Shown: positions 25,444 through 33,605 of the stretch, one piece after another
Layout of the letters: every line of letters begins with the position of its first letter
Numbering within the stretch: position 1 is the first letter of the stretch
Source: CAHJXG01 sp964235485
Lineage (GTDB): Bacteria > Pseudomonadota > Alphaproteobacteria > Acetobacterales > Acetobacteraceae
Length of the DNA stretch: 64,000 bases
Direction: 5' to 3'
Assembly (NCBI GenBank): GCA_964235485.1
Contig: CAXSAZ010000016.1
Location: 1-64,000, forward strand
Position numbers and translations under genes: made by a program
Notes under the pieces: generated by a model
Told to the model about the DNA's origin: nothing
What the model saw: the letters and a program-made list of their open reading frames with translations, nothing else
Database searches by the model: none

Positions 25444-26451
25444 ATGATCCAACGCAGGACGCTTCTCACCGGCACGGCCGCCATGCTCGCCATGCCGGCC
25501 ATCGCGCGCGCCCAGGCGGGCAAGAGCTACAAGATCGGCGCCGCCGTGTACGGCCTCAAGGCGGAGTTCATGCAGCTTTGGGTCGGCGCGATCAAGGCGC
25601 ACCCGGCCGCGCGCAGTGGCCAGGCGGCGATCACCGTGTTCGACGGGCAATACGACGCGCTGACCCAATCGAACCAGTTCGACAGCATGATCACCCAGCG
25701 TTTCGATGCCATCATCTTCGTGCCCATCGACGCCCAGGCCGGCGCGGACGCGGTGAGCAAGGCACGCGCCGCCAACATCCCGGTGATCGGCTCCAACGCC
25801 CGCGTGACCGGCGACGACCTGACTTCCTATGTCGGCTCCGACGACGTGAGGGCCGGCACCTTGGAGGCGGAGGCCGTCGTGAAGGCGATGGGCGGCAAGG
25901 GCAATGTGGTCATCATCGAGGGACCGATCGGCCAAAGCGCCCAGATCGACCGCGGCCGGGGCAACCAGGAGGTGCTCAAGGCCAATCCGGGGGTGAAGGT
26001 GCTGGAGCACAAAACCGCCAACTGGTCGCGCGCCGAGGCGCAGTCGCTGATGGAGAACTGGCTGACCGCGCATCCCAACCAGATCGGGGGCGTCATCGGG
26101 CAGAACGACGAGATGGCGCTGGGCGCGCTGCAGGCGATCAAGGCGGGCGGGCTGGACCCGAAGAAAATCCCGATTGCCGGCATCGACGGCGTGAGCGACG
26201 CGATCTTGGCCGTCAAGGCGGGCGAGATGATGAGCGTGCTGCAGGACGCGAACGCGCAGGCGCAGGGCGCGCTCGACGTCACGCTGCGGCGCTTGGTCGG
26301 CGACAGCTACCAGCCGCTGAGCGAGGCGTGGAAGGAGTATGCGCAGCAGATGCCGTGGAGCGGGGGCACCTTGAAGGACTACAGCGTGCCTTGGACGCCG
26401 GTGACGGCCGGCAACGCCGACGCGCTGCTGTCCAAGCGGCAGAAAGCCTGA
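25444..26451 (+). CDS. Sugar ABC transporter substrate-binding protein, RbsB type
   Basis: 335 residues from ATG 25444, with CAGG just upstream and a 22-bp gap to the permease. Signal sequence QRRTLLTGTAAMLAMPAIAR ends near residue 23. The type I periplasmic fold is clear: FDAIIFVPIDAQAGADAV (~residue 78), NIPVIGSNARVTGD (~102), GNVVIIEGPIGQSAQIDRG (~145-163), GGVIGQNDEMALGALQAIKA (~217) and IPIAGIDGVSDA (~245). It captures a monosaccharide or polyol for import. Its ligand would identify the pathway substrate. Confidence 0.9.
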   Translation: MIQRRTLLTGTAAMLAMPAIARAQAGKSYKIGAAVYGLKAEFMQLWVGAIKAHPAARSGQAAITVFDGQYDALTQSNQFDSMITQRFDAIIFVPIDAQAGADAVSKARAANIPVIGSNARVTGDDLTSYVGSDDVRAGTLEAEAVVKAMGGKGNVVIIEGPIGQSAQIDRGRGNQEVLKANPGVKVLEHKTANWSRAEAQSLMENWLTAHPNQIGGVIGQNDEMALGALQAIKAGGLDPKKIPIAGIDGVSDAILAVKAGEMMSVLQDANAQAQGALDVTLRRLVGDSYQPLSEAWKEYAQQMPWSGGTLKDYSVPWTPVTAGNADALLSKRQKA

Positions 26452-26470
26452 CCGCACAGGAGAAGCCGCC

Positions 26471-27226
26471 ATGACGCTCGACGCCGCCCTTGACTTCGCC
26501 GGCAAGGCCGCGCTCGTGACGGGGGGCGCCGCCGGCATCGGCGCGGCCATCGCCGAGGCTTTGGCCGCCCGCGGGGCCAAGGTCGCGCTGGTTGACATGA
26601 ACCCGGCCACGCCGGACAAGGCGCGCGCCCTGCCGCACGGCGGGCACGTCGCCTGCGTCGCCGACCTCACCCGGCCCGGCGAGGCCGGGCGCGCGGTGGC
26701 GGAGGCGGTGGGCGCGCTTGGCCGGCTCGACATCCTGGTCAACAGCGCGGGCATCGTCCGGCTCGCCGCGGCGGAGGCGGTGCCCGACGAGGACTGGGAC
26801 CTCACGATGGCGATCAACCTGCGCGCGCCGTTCGTGCTGGCGCGCGCCGCCTTTCCGGCCCTGCGCGACGCCGGCGCCGGGCGGGTCATCAACCTGGCGT
26901 CCCAAGCCGCCTTTGTCGCGCTGGACCAGCACTTGGCCTATTGCACCAGCAAGGCCGGGCTGCTCGGGATGACCAAGGTGCTGGCGCTCGAATGGGCGGC
27001 CCACGGCATCACCGTCAACGCGATCTCCCCCACGGTCGTCGAGACCGAGTTGGGCCGCAAGGCTTGGGCCGGGGAGGTCGGGGAAGCGATGAAGCGCAAG
27101 ATCCCCACGGGCCGGTTCGCGCAGCCGGAGGAGATCGCGCTGGCCGCGCTGTTCCTTGCCAGCCCGGGCGCCGGCATGATCACGGGGGCCAACCTCGTCG
27201 TCGATGGCGGCTACACGATCCAATGA
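26471..27226 (+). CDS. Short-chain dehydrogenase/reductase, polyol-dehydrogenase type
   Basis: 251 residues from ATG 26471, 19 bp after the binding-protein gene. Classical SDR: ALVTGGAAGIGAAIAEALAA (NAD(P) motif, ~17-36), DILVNSAGIV (~87), NLASQAAFVALDQHLAYCTSK with catalytic Ser, Tyr and Lys (~142-162), and a C-terminal NLVVDGGYTIQ. Closest in style to GolD/threitol-dehydrogenase-like enzymes. As last gene of the importer operon it could oxidise an imported polyol to the ketose used by the FGGY kinase, which would explain the missing isomerase. That role is inference. Confidence 0.85.
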   Translation: MTLDAALDFAGKAALVTGGAAGIGAAIAEALAARGAKVALVDMNPATPDKARALPHGGHVACVADLTRPGEAGRAVAEAVGALGRLDILVNSAGIVRLAAAEAVPDEDWDLTMAINLRAPFVLARAAFPALRDAGAGRVINLASQAAFVALDQHLAYCTSKAGLLGMTKVLALEWAAHGITVNAISPTVVETELGRKAWAGEVGEAMKRKIPTGRFAQPEEIALAALFLASPGAGMITGANLVVDGGYTIQ

Positions 27227-27242
27227 TACAGGCAGTGCAACC

Positions 27243-27279
27243 CATCAACGGTTGACGGTCACTCAACCAAGCCGTCCGT
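27243..27279 (+). repeat. 37-bp dispersed repeat, copy A
   Basis: These 37 bases, covering the 3' end of the beta-galactosidase gene (codons for TDGLVE and the stop, minus strand) and 16 bp beyond it, recur inverted at 51977-52013 with a single mismatch. The core contains TCAAC-G-GTTGA. Confidence 0.7.
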
Positions 27280-29202
27280 CCAGGCGGCGACGCCTTGCGG
27301 CGGCACGACGGGCCCGCCCAGCACGAAACGCCCGGCGTCCGGCGCGGTCCAGGGGTCAAGCCCGTAGTTGAACGCAAACACCGTGTCGCCGCGCCGGCGC
27401 AGCCGCACGCCGGGCGGCAGGTCCATCAAGCTCAACCCGGCCGCGTCGAGGACATGGCGCACCGCGGCATCCAGCAACGCCCCGTCCGGCCAGCCCGCGA
27501 GGTAATGCGCCCGGCCGGCGCGGAGCAGCGCCGGCGTGCCGTCGGCGAACCGGGCCATCGCCTCGGTGCCCGCGCCCGGCTCGACCCATTCCCGCCACCG
27601 TTCCATCGTGCCCCCGACGCGGCCCGTCACGGCGTGGCGCAGGCCGGGGCGCAAGGAAGCGACCTGCACCACCCGCATCGGCAGCAGCGCCCGGAGCGGG
27701 CCGGGCGGCAGTTCGGGCGGGATCGCGAAGGCTCCCGTCTTGCTGCCGGTGCGCGGGCCGAACAGCAGCATCCCGTCCGCCGCCTCGAACGCGGCGCGCG
27801 CCGCTTCGGAAACAATGGGCAAGCAGGGCGTCAGCACCGCGGCGTAGCCGCCGAGCGGCGCGCCCGGCGGCACGATATCGATGTCCAGCCCGCCGCGCCG
27901 CGCCGCCTCGTACCAGCGCAGGCACAATTCCACGTAGGCGAAGTCCGCCCCTTGCGGCTGGATGCCGAGGACCCAGGCGGCTTCGTAATCGAACACCAAG
28001 GCCACCGGCGCCTGCGCGCTGTTTGGCAGGGGCAGGGCGGCAAGCTCGGCCGCGACCTGCGCCGCTTCCTCGCCGCCGGGCGAGCGCACGCGGTCGGGGC
28101 GGTGCAGGCCCGCGTGCATCTGCTCCTGCGCGAACGGCGCCTGGCGCCAGCGGAAAAAGCTGACCACCTCCGCCCCGTGCGCCAGGGCTTCCCAGGTCCA
28201 CAGCCGCACCATGCCGGGCTTCGGCACGGGGTTCCAGGGCGCCCAGTTCACCGGGCCGGGCTGCTGCTCCATCACCCACCACCGGCCGCGGCCGACGCCG
28301 CGATACAGGTCGTGGTGGAACGCCGCCATGTCGGGGTGCCCGGTCTCCGCGAACAGCGCCCGGGCGTCGTCCGGCAACTCGCGCTGCTCGGTGAAGCCCA
28401 GCGGGTAGCTGTCCCAGGACGCAAAGTCGATCTCCGCGCCGAGCGTCCAATGGTCGAACTCGGTGAAACGGCCCATGAAGTTGTGGGTGACGAACCGGCC
28501 CGGCGAGTGCGCGCGGAGGATCGCCGCCTGCATCGCTGTATAGGCCACGACCTGATCGGACGCGAAGCGCCGGAAGTCCAACTGCGCCGCCGGGTTGGTT
28601 TCCGTCACCGCGCCGGCGGGCAGGGCTACCTGGTCGAAGCTCCCGGCCTCCATCGACCAGAACACGTTGCCCCAGGCTTCGTTCAGCCGTTCCGGGTCCT
28701 GGTAGCGGCGGCGCAGCCAGTCGTGAAAGGCGCGCAGGTCCTCCGGGCCGTAGGACAGCACCGTGTCGTGGCAGCCGAACTCGTTGTCGATCTGCCAACC
28801 GGCGACCGCCGGGTGCGCGCCGTAGCGGGCGGCCACGGCCTCCGTGATCGCCCGGCTCGCGTCCAGCCAGGCGGCCGAGCTGAACGTCGTGTGCCGCCGG
28901 CTGCCGAAGCCCCGCGTGCGCCCGTGCGCGTCCACCGGCAGGATGTCGGGATGGGCGTCGATCAGCCACTTCGGCGGCGTCGCGGTCGGCGTACACATCA
29001 CGACGCGCAGCCCGGCACCGCCCAGCACCGCGACCGCGCGGTCGAGCCAGCCCCAATCGAAGCGGCCCGGCGCCGGCTCGATCCGGCTCCAGGCGAACTC
29101 GGCGATGCGGACATACGTAATGCCCATCTCGCGCATCCGCCGCGCGTCCTCGGCCCACCACGCTTCCGGCCAGTGTTCGGGGTAGTAGCAAACGCCGAGC
29201 AT
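27259..29202 (-). CDS. Beta-galactosidase, glycoside hydrolase family 42
   Basis: 647 residues from ATG 29202, preceded by AAAGGAG. GH42 pattern: MLGVCYYPEHWPEAWWAEDA at the start, GITYVRIAEFAWSRIEPAPG (~28-47), acid/base Glu in WQIDNEFGCHD (~142), and the nucleophile Glu in WWVMEQQPGPVNW (~310), followed by SFFRWRQAPFAQEQMHAGLH (~353-372). It has no signal peptide, so it is cytoplasmic and hydrolyses imported galactosides. It closes the operon encoding a Ugp/Mal-type importer (29216-33426), which probably delivers its substrate. Confidence 0.92.
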   Translation of the reverse strand: MLGVCYYPEHWPEAWWAEDARRMREMGITYVRIAEFAWSRIEPAPGRFDWGWLDRAVAVLGGAGLRVVMCTPTATPPKWLIDAHPDILPVDAHGRTRGFGSRRHTTFSSAAWLDASRAITEAVAARYGAHPAVAGWQIDNEFGCHDTVLSYGPEDLRAFHDWLRRRYQDPERLNEAWGNVFWSMEAGSFDQVALPAGAVTETNPAAQLDFRRFASDQVVAYTAMQAAILRAHSPGRFVTHNFMGRFTEFDHWTLGAEIDFASWDSYPLGFTEQRELPDDARALFAETGHPDMAAFHHDLYRGVGRGRWWVMEQQPGPVNWAPWNPVPKPGMVRLWTWEALAHGAEVVSFFRWRQAPFAQEQMHAGLHRPDRVRSPGGEEAAQVAAELAALPLPNSAQAPVALVFDYEAAWVLGIQPQGADFAYVELCLRWYEAARRGGLDIDIVPPGAPLGGYAAVLTPCLPIVSEAARAAFEAADGMLLFGPRTGSKTGAFAIPPELPPGPLRALLPMRVVQVASLRPGLRHAVTGRVGGTMERWREWVEPGAGTEAMARFADGTPALLRAGRAHYLAGWPDGALLDAAVRHVLDAAGLSLMDLPPGVRLRRRGDTVFAFNYGLDPWTAPDAGRFVLGGPVVPPQGVAAWTDGLVE

Positions 29203-29215
29203 GGGGCGGCTCCTT

Positions 29216-30316
29216 TCAACAGCCGGGCGCGTTCAGCAGCGCGGGGCCGGCGGGGTCGAACAGGTGGCAGAAGCGGGGGTCAAAGGTCAGGGTCACGGGC
29301 TGCCCGGTCCGCTGCGGCGCGCGGCCGTCGGCGCGGGCCACCAGCACCGGGCCTTGCGCCACCTCGACATGCAGGATGGTCTCGGCGCCCAGGTGCTCGG
29401 CCAGGGTGACGGTCCCCGCGAGGCCCTCGCCCGGCGGCCCGGCGCCATCGACCGAGACGTGCTCCGGACGGATGCCGAGCGTCACCGGGCCGGGGGCGAG
29501 CCTCGTGCCGTTCAGCGGGACGTGCGACACCGCGCCGCCGGGCAGTTCCAGCCGCGCCGCGCCGCCGACCACGGTGGCGACCCGCGCCGGGATGGCGTTC
29601 ATGCGCGGCGAGCCGATGAAGCCCGCGACGAACAGGTTGCGCGGGCGCTCGTACAGCTCCAGCGGGCTGCCGGCCTGCTCGATCTGGCCGGCTTGCAGCA
29701 CCACGATCTTGTCGGCCATGGTCATCGCCTCAACCTGGTCGTGCGTGACGTAGATCATCGTGGCGCCGAGCGTCCGGTGCAGGTTCAGCAATTCCACCCG
29801 CGTCTGCGAGCGCAGCGCCGCATCGAGGTTGGACAACGGCTCGTCGAACAGGAACACCTCCGGCTCGCGCACGATGGCCCGGCCGATGGCGACCCGCTGC
29901 CGCTGCCCGCCGGACAACTGGGACGGCTTGCGGTCGAGATAGCCGCCGAGCTGCAGCAGCCGCGCCGCTTCCGCCACCCGCGCGGCGACCACCGGCTTCG
30001 GCGTATTGGTCATGCGCAGGCCGAAGCTGATGTTCTCGCCCACCGTCATGTGCGGATACAGCGCGTAGGATTGGAACACCATGGCGATGCCGCGGTTGGC
30101 CGGCGGCACGCGGGTCACGTCCCGGCCGCCGATGCCGAGCGTCCCCGCGGTGATGTCCTCAAGCCCCGCGATCAAGCGCAGCAGCGTCGATTTGCCGCAG
30201 CCGGACGGCCCCACGAACACGCAGAACTCGCCATGCGCGATGTCGAGGTCGATGCCCTTGATGACATCGACCGGGCCGAACGATTTGCGCACGCCGCGCA
30301 GCGCGACCTCGGCCAT
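29216..30316 (-). CDS. Sugar ABC transporter ATP-binding protein, UgpC/MalK type
   Basis: 366 residues from ATG 30316. Walker A FVGPSGCGKSTLLRLIAG (~33-50), Q-loop MVFQSYALYPHMTV (~80), signature LSGGQRQRVAIGRAI (~133), Walker B VFLFDEPLSNLDA, and H-loop IYVTHDQVEAMT. A C-terminal TOBE/regulatory region (~240-360) is present, as in MalK and UgpC, which serve several sugar importers. It is coupled to the tiny ORF before it (TGAATG) and followed 13 bp later by the beta-galactosidase gene. Confidence 0.92.
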   Translation of the reverse strand: MAEVALRGVRKSFGPVDVIKGIDLDIAHGEFCVFVGPSGCGKSTLLRLIAGLEDITAGTLGIGGRDVTRVPPANRGIAMVFQSYALYPHMTVGENISFGLRMTNTPKPVVAARVAEAARLLQLGGYLDRKPSQLSGGQRQRVAIGRAIVREPEVFLFDEPLSNLDAALRSQTRVELLNLHRTLGATMIYVTHDQVEAMTMADKIVVLQAGQIEQAGSPLELYERPRNLFVAGFIGSPRMNAIPARVATVVGGAARLELPGGAVSHVPLNGTRLAPGPVTLGIRPEHVSVDGAGPPGEGLAGTVTLAEHLGAETILHVEVAQGPVLVARADGRAPQRTGQPVTLTFDPRFCHLFDPAGPALLNAPGC

Positions 30317-30391
30317 TCAGCCCTCCCGGTTGAGTTCGAGGATGACCGCCGTTTCCGCCCGCAGCGTCGTGCGAAGCCCGTCGAGCCGCAT
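30317..30391 (-). CDS. 24-codon micro-ORF between permease and ATPase genes
   Basis: From ATG 30391, with AAGGAG seven bases upstream, it encodes MRLDGLRTTLRAETAVILEL then NREG and stops directly before the ATG of the ATPase gene (TGAATG). It may be a translational coupling leader or the remnant of a deleted gene. I do not recognise the peptide. The good ribosome binding site and exact fit between neighbours are the only support. Confidence 0.35.
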   Translation of the reverse strand: MRLDGLRTTLRAETAVILELNREG

Positions 30392-30393
30392 CG

Positions 30394-31248
30394 CTACTCC
30401 TTGACCGCGCCGAGCGTCAGCCCGGCGATGAAGTGCCGCTGCATCGCGAAGAACATGACCACCGAGGGCGCGGCTGCGATCAGGGCGCCGGCGCTCATCA
30501 ACTGCCACGACGCGAGCCATTGCCCGGTCAGCGCCTGCAGCCCCGCGGTGACGGGGCGCGCGGTGTCGCTTTGCACCAGCACCAGCGCCCAGAAGTAGTC
30601 GTTCCAGATGAAGGTGAACTCCAGCACCGCGAGCGCCGCCAGCGCCGGGCGCACCAGCGGCAGGACGACGTGCCAGAAGATGCGCAGCTCGCCCACGCCC
30701 TCGATCCGCGCCGCCTCCACCAGCGCGTCCGGCAGCTCGCGGATGAAGTTGCGCATGAACAGGGTGCAGAAGCCGGTCTGGAACGCGACGTGGAACAGCA
30801 CCAGCGCCCATACCGTGTCGTACAACGGGATCACGCTCACGAACAGGTCGCGGACCGGGATCATCAGCACCTGGAACGGCACGAAGTTGCCGGCGATGAA
30901 GATGGCGAACAGGGCGGTGTTGCCGCGGAACCGGTATTGCGCCAGCGCATACCCGGCCATGGTGGACGCCGCCAGCGTGCCCGCCACCGCCGGCACGGTG
31001 ATCACCACGCTGTTGAGCAGATAGCGGCCCATCGGCGAGGAGGTGAACACCGCCGTGTAGTTCTCGGCGATGCGCAGCTCGGTGGGCCAGCCCCAGTAGT
31101 TGCCCCGGCTGAGGTCGTCGAGCGAGCGGGTGGAGGTCAGCGCGATGGCGAACAGCGGCAGCAGCCAGACCAGCAGGCTCACGGACACCGCCGCGCGGTA
31201 AAGCCCGCGCGCGCCGGGCGACTGCTTTTGCAGCGGCGTCGGGAACAT
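30394..31248 (-). CDS. Sugar ABC transporter permease, MalG/UgpE type
   Basis: 284 residues from ATG 31248, 3 bp after the previous permease gene. Six hydrophobic segments; the MalG-type motif is in DALVEAARIEGVGELRIFWHVVLPL (core EAARIEG...P, ~residue 185), with NSVVITVPAVAGTLAASTMA (~82-101) and FIWNDYFWALVLV (~225). It forms the inner-membrane channel with the product of 31252-32181. Confidence 0.9.
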   Translation of the reverse strand: MFPTPLQKQSPGARGLYRAAVSVSLLVWLLPLFAIALTSTRSLDDLSRGNYWGWPTELRIAENYTAVFTSSPMGRYLLNSVVITVPAVAGTLAASTMAGYALAQYRFRGNTALFAIFIAGNFVPFQVLMIPVRDLFVSVIPLYDTVWALVLFHVAFQTGFCTLFMRNFIRELPDALVEAARIEGVGELRIFWHVVLPLVRPALAALAVLEFTFIWNDYFWALVLVQSDTARPVTAGLQALTGQWLASWQLMSAGALIAAAPSVVMFFAMQRHFIAGLTLGAVKE

Positions 31249-31251
31249 GGT

Positions 31252-32181
31252 TTAGCGGCGCTCCCGGCGCAGCAGGGACACCAGGAAGAAGGCGATATAC
31301 ACGTCCATGATGAGGAACAGCACCGTCGCGACCGCCGCGCCGTAGCCGTAGCGGAACGAGGCGAAGGTCTGCTGGTACATGTAGAACGCGAGCACGGAGG
31401 AGCTGTCGTACGGCCCGCCCTTGGTCATGATGGACACGAGGTCGAAGCTGCGCAGCGCGCCGACCACGCAGACCACGACGGCGATGAAGGTCGCCGGGCG
31501 GAGCTGCGGCAGGACGATGTGGCGCAGCAGGCGCCAGCCCCGCGCGCCGTCGAGCCGCGCCGCTTCCACCAGCTCCGGGTTGATGGCGGTAAGGCCGGTC
31601 AAGTACAGGATCATGCAATACGCGGTCTGCGGCCACAGGCCCGCCGCGATCACGCCGAACGTCGCCCAGCGCTCGTTGCCCAGGATATCAACCGGCGGCA
31701 GGCCCACCGCCCCGAGCAGCACGTTCAGCAGCCCGAAATCGGCATTGAGGAACCAGCCGAACACCAGGCCCACCACCACCTGGCTGATGACGAACGGGAA
31801 GAAGAACAGCGACTTCACCAGCCGCATCCCGAACAGCGTCTGGTTCAGCAACAGGGCCAGCGCCAGGCCGAATGCCGGGGCCAGCATGAAGGCGGCGAGC
31901 CACAGCACGTTGTTGACGAGGGCCGTGTAGAACACGTCGTCGGTGAACAGCTCGGCGTAGTTGGCCAGGCCCACGAAGCGCGCGGGCTTGATGCCGTCCC
32001 AGTCCTGCAGGCTGATCCACAGGCTGTCCGCGATGGGCCAGACGACGAACACCGCGAACAGCAGGCAGGCGGGCGCCAGCAGGAGCGCGGGCGCCAGCGC
32101 CATCTGGTGCCGCCGCCACCAGGTGTCCGGCACGGCGCCGGCCGCCCCGCTTGCGGCCCCGGGGATCGTCGCCGCGGACAT
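31252..32181 (-). CDS. Sugar ABC transporter permease, MalF/UgpA type
   Basis: 309 residues from ATG 32181. N-terminal region up to ~30 is soluble, then helices start at ALLLAPACLLFAVFVVWPI. Family features: SLWISLQDWDG (~52), FVGLANYAELF (~68), and the EAA loop ELVEAARLDGARGWRLLRHI (~208). It lies between the binding-protein gene (12 bp) and the second permease (3 bp) in one operon. Confidence 0.9.
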   Translation of the reverse strand: MSAATIPGAASGAAGAVPDTWWRRHQMALAPALLLAPACLLFAVFVVWPIADSLWISLQDWDGIKPARFVGLANYAELFTDDVFYTALVNNVLWLAAFMLAPAFGLALALLLNQTLFGMRLVKSLFFFPFVISQVVVGLVFGWFLNADFGLLNVLLGAVGLPPVDILGNERWATFGVIAAGLWPQTAYCMILYLTGLTAINPELVEAARLDGARGWRLLRHIVLPQLRPATFIAVVVCVVGALRSFDLVSIMTKGGPYDSSSVLAFYMYQQTFASFRYGYGAAVATVLFLIMDVYIAFFLVSLLRRERR

Positions 32182-32193
32182 CGGGCTTCCGCC

Positions 32194-33426
32194 TCAGTTC
32201 GCGGCGTAGATGCGCTTGCGGGCGCGCTCGATGTTGGCGAGCACGGCGTCGAGGCGCTCCGGCTTCACCATGAACTCCTGGAAGCCCTTCATCGCGACGG
32301 TTGCGAGGTCCTCGCTGGTGTCGCGGTCGAGGAACTGGGTCAGGTGCACCGCGGCGTCCAGTTGCGCGGCGCCGGCCTTGAGGAAGCGGTCGTCGCTGAC
32401 CTGCGCTTGGATGTTGGTTGGAAGCTGCCGCAAGGTCTTGTTGAGGGTGGTCTGCACGTCGGCGCGCATCAGGAACGCGAGGAGCTTGGTCGCATCCGCC
32501 TTGTTCTTGGCGCCGGCGGGGATGGTGATGCTTTCGATGGGCGCTTCCTCGGTCTGCGCCACGCCCGGGGTGATGGTCGGGAAGGTCATGAAGCCGATGT
32601 TGGCGGCGGCGTCGGCCGGCATTCCTTGGGTGAAGAAGTTGCCGATCAGCATCATGCCCGCCTTGCCCTGGTACATCAGGCTCTGGCTTTCCTGCCAGGA
32701 CAGGCTGGCGTGGCTCTTGATGAAGCACTGGCGGTCGAGCAACTGCTTCCAATGCGCGAACACCGCGCGCACCTTCGGGTCCTGCCAGCTCACGCGGCCT
32801 TCCGTGAGCTGGGTGTGGAACTCGTAGCCGTTGAGGCGCAGGTCGATGTAGTCGAACCAGCCGGCAGTGGGCCAAAGGTCCTTGCTGCCGAGGTCCACCG
32901 GCTCGACGCCCGCCGCCCGCAGCTTGTCGCAGGCGCCGAGCAGGTCGTCCCAGGTCTTGATCTCGCCCACCCCGGCCTTTTGCAGCAGGTCGGTGCGGGC
33001 GAAGAGGCCCCATTGGTAGTAGCTGTACGGCACGCCCCACTGCTTGCCGTCGGCGGTCACGGTGTCGAGCACCTTGGGCGCGAACTGCGCGCGCATCTCC
33101 GGCGTGAACAGCGCGCTCACGTCCTGCAGCAGGCCCGGCGTGACGAACTGGCGCATCCGCGCGCCCGTGTACCACAGCGCCACGTCGGGCGGCGCGGAGG
33201 TCAGCCAGTTGCGGATCGAGTTTTTGTAGCTTTCGTGGTCATACACGTTCATCTGGACGGTGATGCCGGGGTTCTCGGCCTCGAACTGCTTGACCGCCGC
33301 CTCGAAACCTACCTTGACCTCCGGGTAGGAGGTGTCGGTGTTGAAGACGAGGGTTCCGGCCCGGGCCGGGGCCGCGAGCAGGCCGGCGGCCAGGGCCGCC
33401 GCCGCGAGCATTCGGGACAGGTGCAT
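32194..33426 (-). CDS. Sugar ABC transporter substrate-binding protein, UgpB/MalE type
   Basis: 410 residues from ATG 33426, with GGAGGAAACC just before it. Sec signal MHLSRMLAAAALAAGLLAAP ending ARA at ~23. Family-1 binding protein features: FEAENPGITVQMNVYDHESY (~50-69), PDVALWYTG, QWGVPYSYYQWGLFARTDLL (~130-149), and LMYQGKAGMMLIGNFF (~247). It delivers a sugar or glyceryl-type substrate to the following permeases. Directly upstream lies a glpD relic, so the operon probably once began with sugar or glycerol-phosphate metabolism genes. Confidence 0.9.
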   Translation of the reverse strand: MHLSRMLAAAALAAGLLAAPARAGTLVFNTDTSYPEVKVGFEAAVKQFEAENPGITVQMNVYDHESYKNSIRNWLTSAPPDVALWYTGARMRQFVTPGLLQDVSALFTPEMRAQFAPKVLDTVTADGKQWGVPYSYYQWGLFARTDLLQKAGVGEIKTWDDLLGACDKLRAAGVEPVDLGSKDLWPTAGWFDYIDLRLNGYEFHTQLTEGRVSWQDPKVRAVFAHWKQLLDRQCFIKSHASLSWQESQSLMYQGKAGMMLIGNFFTQGMPADAAANIGFMTFPTITPGVAQTEEAPIESITIPAGAKNKADATKLLAFLMRADVQTTLNKTLRQLPTNIQAQVSDDRFLKAGAAQLDAAVHLTQFLDRDTSEDLATVAMKGFQEFMVKPERLDAVLANIERARKRIYAAN

Positions 33427-33596
33427 GGTTTCCTCCGTTTGGGCGGCAGTATTGCCGGCGCGGCGCCGGTTGGCTACCCGCGGCGGCGATGCCGCGCACG
33501 GAACGGTGCTGGCCGCGTTGCTGCCCCGCCCGGCGGCGTCCCGCGCGATGCCGGCGCCGTTGGCCCCGCCGCCGATGACCAGCAGGTCGCTCATGC
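33427..33596 (-). pseudogene. glpD N-terminal relic, copy 2
   Basis: From ATG 33596 the minus strand reads MSDLLVIGGGANGAGIARDA then AGRG, an unmistakable GlpD N-terminus with an intact GGGxNGAG FAD loop. Homology stops after ~24 residues; the frame then runs through unrelated sequence into the binding-protein gene without a stop (SNAASTVPCAASPP...). Almost all of the gene has been deleted. It starts 10 bp after the fuculose-aldolase-type gene, so it was part of this operon. Confidence 0.75.
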
Positions 33597-33605
33597 CGCT
33601 CCCGC

